A stretch of DNA of 64,000 nucleotides from Oxalobacter sp. (GTDB taxonomy: Bacteria; Pseudomonadota; Gammaproteobacteria; Burkholderiales; Burkholderiaceae_D). The translations under genes were made by a program, and so were the position numbers. Positions 62,002 to 64,000 of the stretch are shown here, piece after piece. The stretch lies in contig JAEEYE010000003.1 of assembly GCA_016291665.1 (NCBI GenBank), positions 1 to 64,000 of the forward strand, written 5' to 3'. The number at the start of each line of letters is the position of its first letter. Within the stretch, counting starts at the first letter, position 1. A model generated the notes under the pieces. That model searched no databases. It had not been told where the DNA came from and was given only the letters and a program-made list of their open reading frames with translations.

Positions 62002-64000
62002 TTACGCTTCTGGCTGGCTTGCTGCCTCAGCAGCGGCAGCAACTGCCTTCATGGACAGCTTAATACGGCCGCGTTCATCAGTTTCAAGTACCTTGACACG
62101 GACAGCCTGTCCTTCTTTCAGGTAGTCGGATACCGCATTGACGCGTTCCTTGGCAATCTGGCTGATATGGAGCAATCCATCTTTACCAGGCAGAATTTGG
62201 ACGATAGCACCAAAGTCCAAGAGTTTTAAGACTGTACCATCGTAAACCTTACCGACTTCAACGGAAGCGGTCAGCTCTTCAATACGGCGTTTGGCTTCCT
62301 GGCCGGCTGCCGCATCAACAGATGCAATGGTCACAATACCGTCATCGGTAATATCGACCTGGGCACCAGTTTCTTCAGTCAGCGTGCGGATTACAGCACC
62401 ACCCTTACCAATCACATCACGGATTTTTTCAGGGTTGATGCGGAAAGTAATCAGGCGTGGCGCAAAACTGGATAATTCGGTCTTAAAGTGAGGCATCGCT
62501 TCCTGCATCAGACCCAAGATATGCATACGGCCTTCTTTCGCCTGTGCCAATGCAACCTGCATGATTTCCTTGGTAATACCCTGGATCTTGATGTCCATCT
62601 GAAGGGCTGTCACACCACTTGCAGTACCGGCCACCTTGAAGTCCATATCACCCAGATGGTCTTCATCACCCAGGATGTCGGTCAAAACAGCAAAACGATT
62701 ACCTTCCTTAATCAGCCCCATTGCAATACCCGCAACATGGCTCCTGATAGGTACACCAGCGTCCATCAGAGCGAGCGAACCACCGCAGACAGATGCCATG
62801 GAAGAAGAACCGTTGGATTCTAGAATTTCAGAAACCAGGCGGATGGAATAGCTGAATTCCTCCTGGGATGGCAAGAGAGCTTTCAATGCCCGTTTTGCCA
62901 AACGGCCATGACCGATTTCACGGCGCTTTGGCGAACCGACACGACCGGTTTCCCCAGTTGCAAACGGCGGCATGTTGTAGTGCATCATGAAGGTGTCGGT
63001 GTATTCACCGGTCAAGCCATCAATCTTCTGTGCATCACGGGCAGTACCCAAGGTTGCAACGACCAATGCCTGGGTTTCGCCTCGGGTAAAGAGAGCAGAA
63101 CCATGGGTCCTTGGCATCACACCGGTACGGATGGTGATTGGACGCACTGTCCGGGTGTCACGCCCGTCGATACGTGGTTCTCCTTCCAAAATCTGAGAGC
63201 GGACAATCTTGGCTTCCAAGTCAAACAGAATATTGCCCACTTCAACGGTATCTGGTGCTTCCACACCTTTGCTTTCCGCTTCAGCAGCCAAAGCAGCGTT
63301 GACTTCATCATAGACATGACGCAGTTCCGTGGTACGGGACTGTTTCTGGCGGATCTGGTATGCGGAACGCAAACGGTCTTCAGCTAGACGGGTCACATCA
63401 GCAATCAATGCTTCATTCTTGGCTGGTGGTTCCCAACCAGATTCTGGATTACCACCTTCTTCAACGAGGTCATCAATCGCTTCGATGACCTTCTGCATCT
63501 GTTCGTGGCCATAAACCACAGCGCCCAACATCACATCCTCGGGCAATTCCTGTGCTTCTGATTCAACCATCAAGACAGCCTGTTCGGTGCCGGCAACAAC
63601 CAAATCCAGCTTGGACTGTGGCAACTGGGAAGTGGTTGGATTCAGGACATACTGGCCATCGATATAACCAACGCGGCAGGCGCCCAATGGACCGTTAAAC
63701 GGGATACCAGATACACACAGTGCAGCAGACGCACCAATCATCGATGGGATATCTGGATCGATTTCTGGGTTAACGGACAGCACATGGACGATAACCTGGA
63801 CTTCATCAAAATAACCGTCAGGGAACAGTGGGCGGATGGGACGGTCAATCAGACGGGAAGTTAAGGTTTCTTTTTCAGAAGGACGGCCTTCACGTTTGAA
63901 GTAACTGCCTGGAATACGGCCAGCAGCATAGGTTTTTTCAATATAGTCAACAGTCAGCGGGAAAAAATCCTGACCTGGTTTCGCATCTTTTGCAACGACA
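62002..64000 (-). CDS. pnp: Polyribonucleotide nucleotidyltransferase, 5' part outside the window
   Basis: The 3'-5' exoribonuclease PNPase. Coding runs without break to the window edge (KRVIGRI-like [40 protein letters not shown]), so the start codon is missing. The rest shows two RNase PH-like domains ([35 protein letters not shown]), a KH domain ([20 protein letters not shown]) and an S1 domain ([20 protein letters not shown]). It degrades mRNA, often with RNase E. An ATG at 63783 is internal, not the start. Confidence 0.97.
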   Translation of the reverse strand, partial: VVAKDAKPGQDFFPLTVDYIEKTYAAGRIPGSYFKREGRPSEKETLTSRLIDRPIRPLFPDGYFDEVQVIVHVLSVNPEIDPDIPSMIGASAALCVSGIPFNGPLGACRVGYIDGQYVLNPTTSQLPQSKLDLVVAGTEQAVLMVESEAQELPEDVMLGAVVYGHEQMQKVIEAIDDLVEEGGNPESGWEPPAKNEALIADVTRLAEDRLRSAYQIRQKQSRTTELRHVYDEVNAALAAEAESKGVEAPDTVEVGNILFDLEAKIVRSQILEGEPRIDGRDTRTVRPITIRTGVMPRTHGSALFTRGETQALVVATLGTARDAQKIDGLTGEYTDTFMMHYNMPPFATGETGRVGSPKRREIGHGRLAKRALKALLPSQEEFSYSIRLVSEILESNGSSSMASVCGGSLALMDAGVPIRSHVAGIAMGLIKEGNRFAVLTDILGDEDHLGDMDFKVAGTASGVTALQMDIKIQGITKEIMQVALAQAKEGRMHILGLMQEAMPHFKTELSSFAPRLITFRINPEKIRDVIGKGGAVIRTLTEETGAQVDITDDGIVTIASVDAAAGQEAKRRIEELTASVEVGKVYDGTVLKLLDFGAIVQILPGKDGLLHISQIAKERVNAVSDYLKEGQAVRVKVLETDERGRIKLSMKAVAAAAEAASQPEA

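Noticed and set aside
63783-63783. ATG as the start of pnp
   Set aside because: Conserved PNPase sequence continues upstream in frame to the window edge, so this Met is internal.

Overview
The window looks like a chromosomal stretch of a betaproteobacterium of the order Burkholderiales. Support comes from gene order: rpsU-yqeY-dnaG-rpoD, the run lepA-lepB-rnc-era-recO-pdxJ-acpS-nagZ, uvrC-pgsA followed by tRNA-Gly and tRNA-Cys, and pnp next to a quinone oxidoreductase. The roughly even base composition and the gene set would suit an Oxalobacteraceae- or Sutterellaceae-like genome, but genus cannot be fixed from the sequence alone.

Positions 1-13,136 are the right-hand part of an integrated temperate-phage-like element that ends at the 3' end of a tRNA-Ile(CAT) gene. 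Its left end lies outside the window. It carries a divergent cro/repressor switch (1,234-2,199), a very AT-rich three-gene cargo cassette directly behind the repressor (2,209-4,762), a toxin-antitoxin pair, a RhuM-family gene between two near-identical terminators, and a rightward early operon (6,896-11,870) with a Sak4-like annealing ATPase, an SSB-like protein, a Gp157-family protein and a DUF2303 protein. Excisionase and a tyrosine integrase close the element. The same 14-bp palindrome (ATAGA-N4-TCTAT) occurs at the cro/repressor switch and three times at the early-operon promoter, so one repressor probably holds both silent. On the minus strand below cro lies a string of tiny overlapping genes.

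Positions 13,137-22,000 hold the macromolecular-synthesis operon, all on the minus strand, with an unusually long RpoD (968 residues), followed by two secreted proteins and a protein made of 21 perfect-register 24-residue DUF4116 repeats. Positions 22,000-45,650 are mixed accessory and housekeeping genes: a histone-deacetylase-family hydrolase, an AT-rich HNH nuclease/methyltransferase pair, a TDT transporter, two regulators (one an S24-type protein with an altered catalytic dyad), a deaminase with a signal peptide, a broken DUF4143-type ATPase whose Walker A lysine codon is a stop, an FtsK-like motor domain that has lost its Walker residues, an acetyltransferase divergent from a LysR regulator, an ExbB-ExbD-TonB operon, a DASS transporter, a phosphopantetheinyl transferase and a DUF389 membrane protein. 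A 950-bp gene-poor stretch with GGTGTTCC repeats precedes the tRNAs.

Positions 45,648-64,000 are mainly core genes: tRNA-Cys, tRNA-Gly, pgsA, uvrC, nagZ, acpS, pdxJ, recO, era, rnc, lepB and lepA on the minus strand; then an epimerase, an AAA+ ATPase, a UPF0149 protein and a radical SAM protein on the plus strand; then a quinone oxidoreductase and the start-truncated pnp on the minus strand.

No CRISPR array, rRNA or complete insertion sequence was seen. The best candidates for undescribed biology are the repressor-linked cassette at 2,209-4,762, the micro-gene operon at 292-1,455, the HNH/methyltransferase pair, and the inactive FtsK-like protein.
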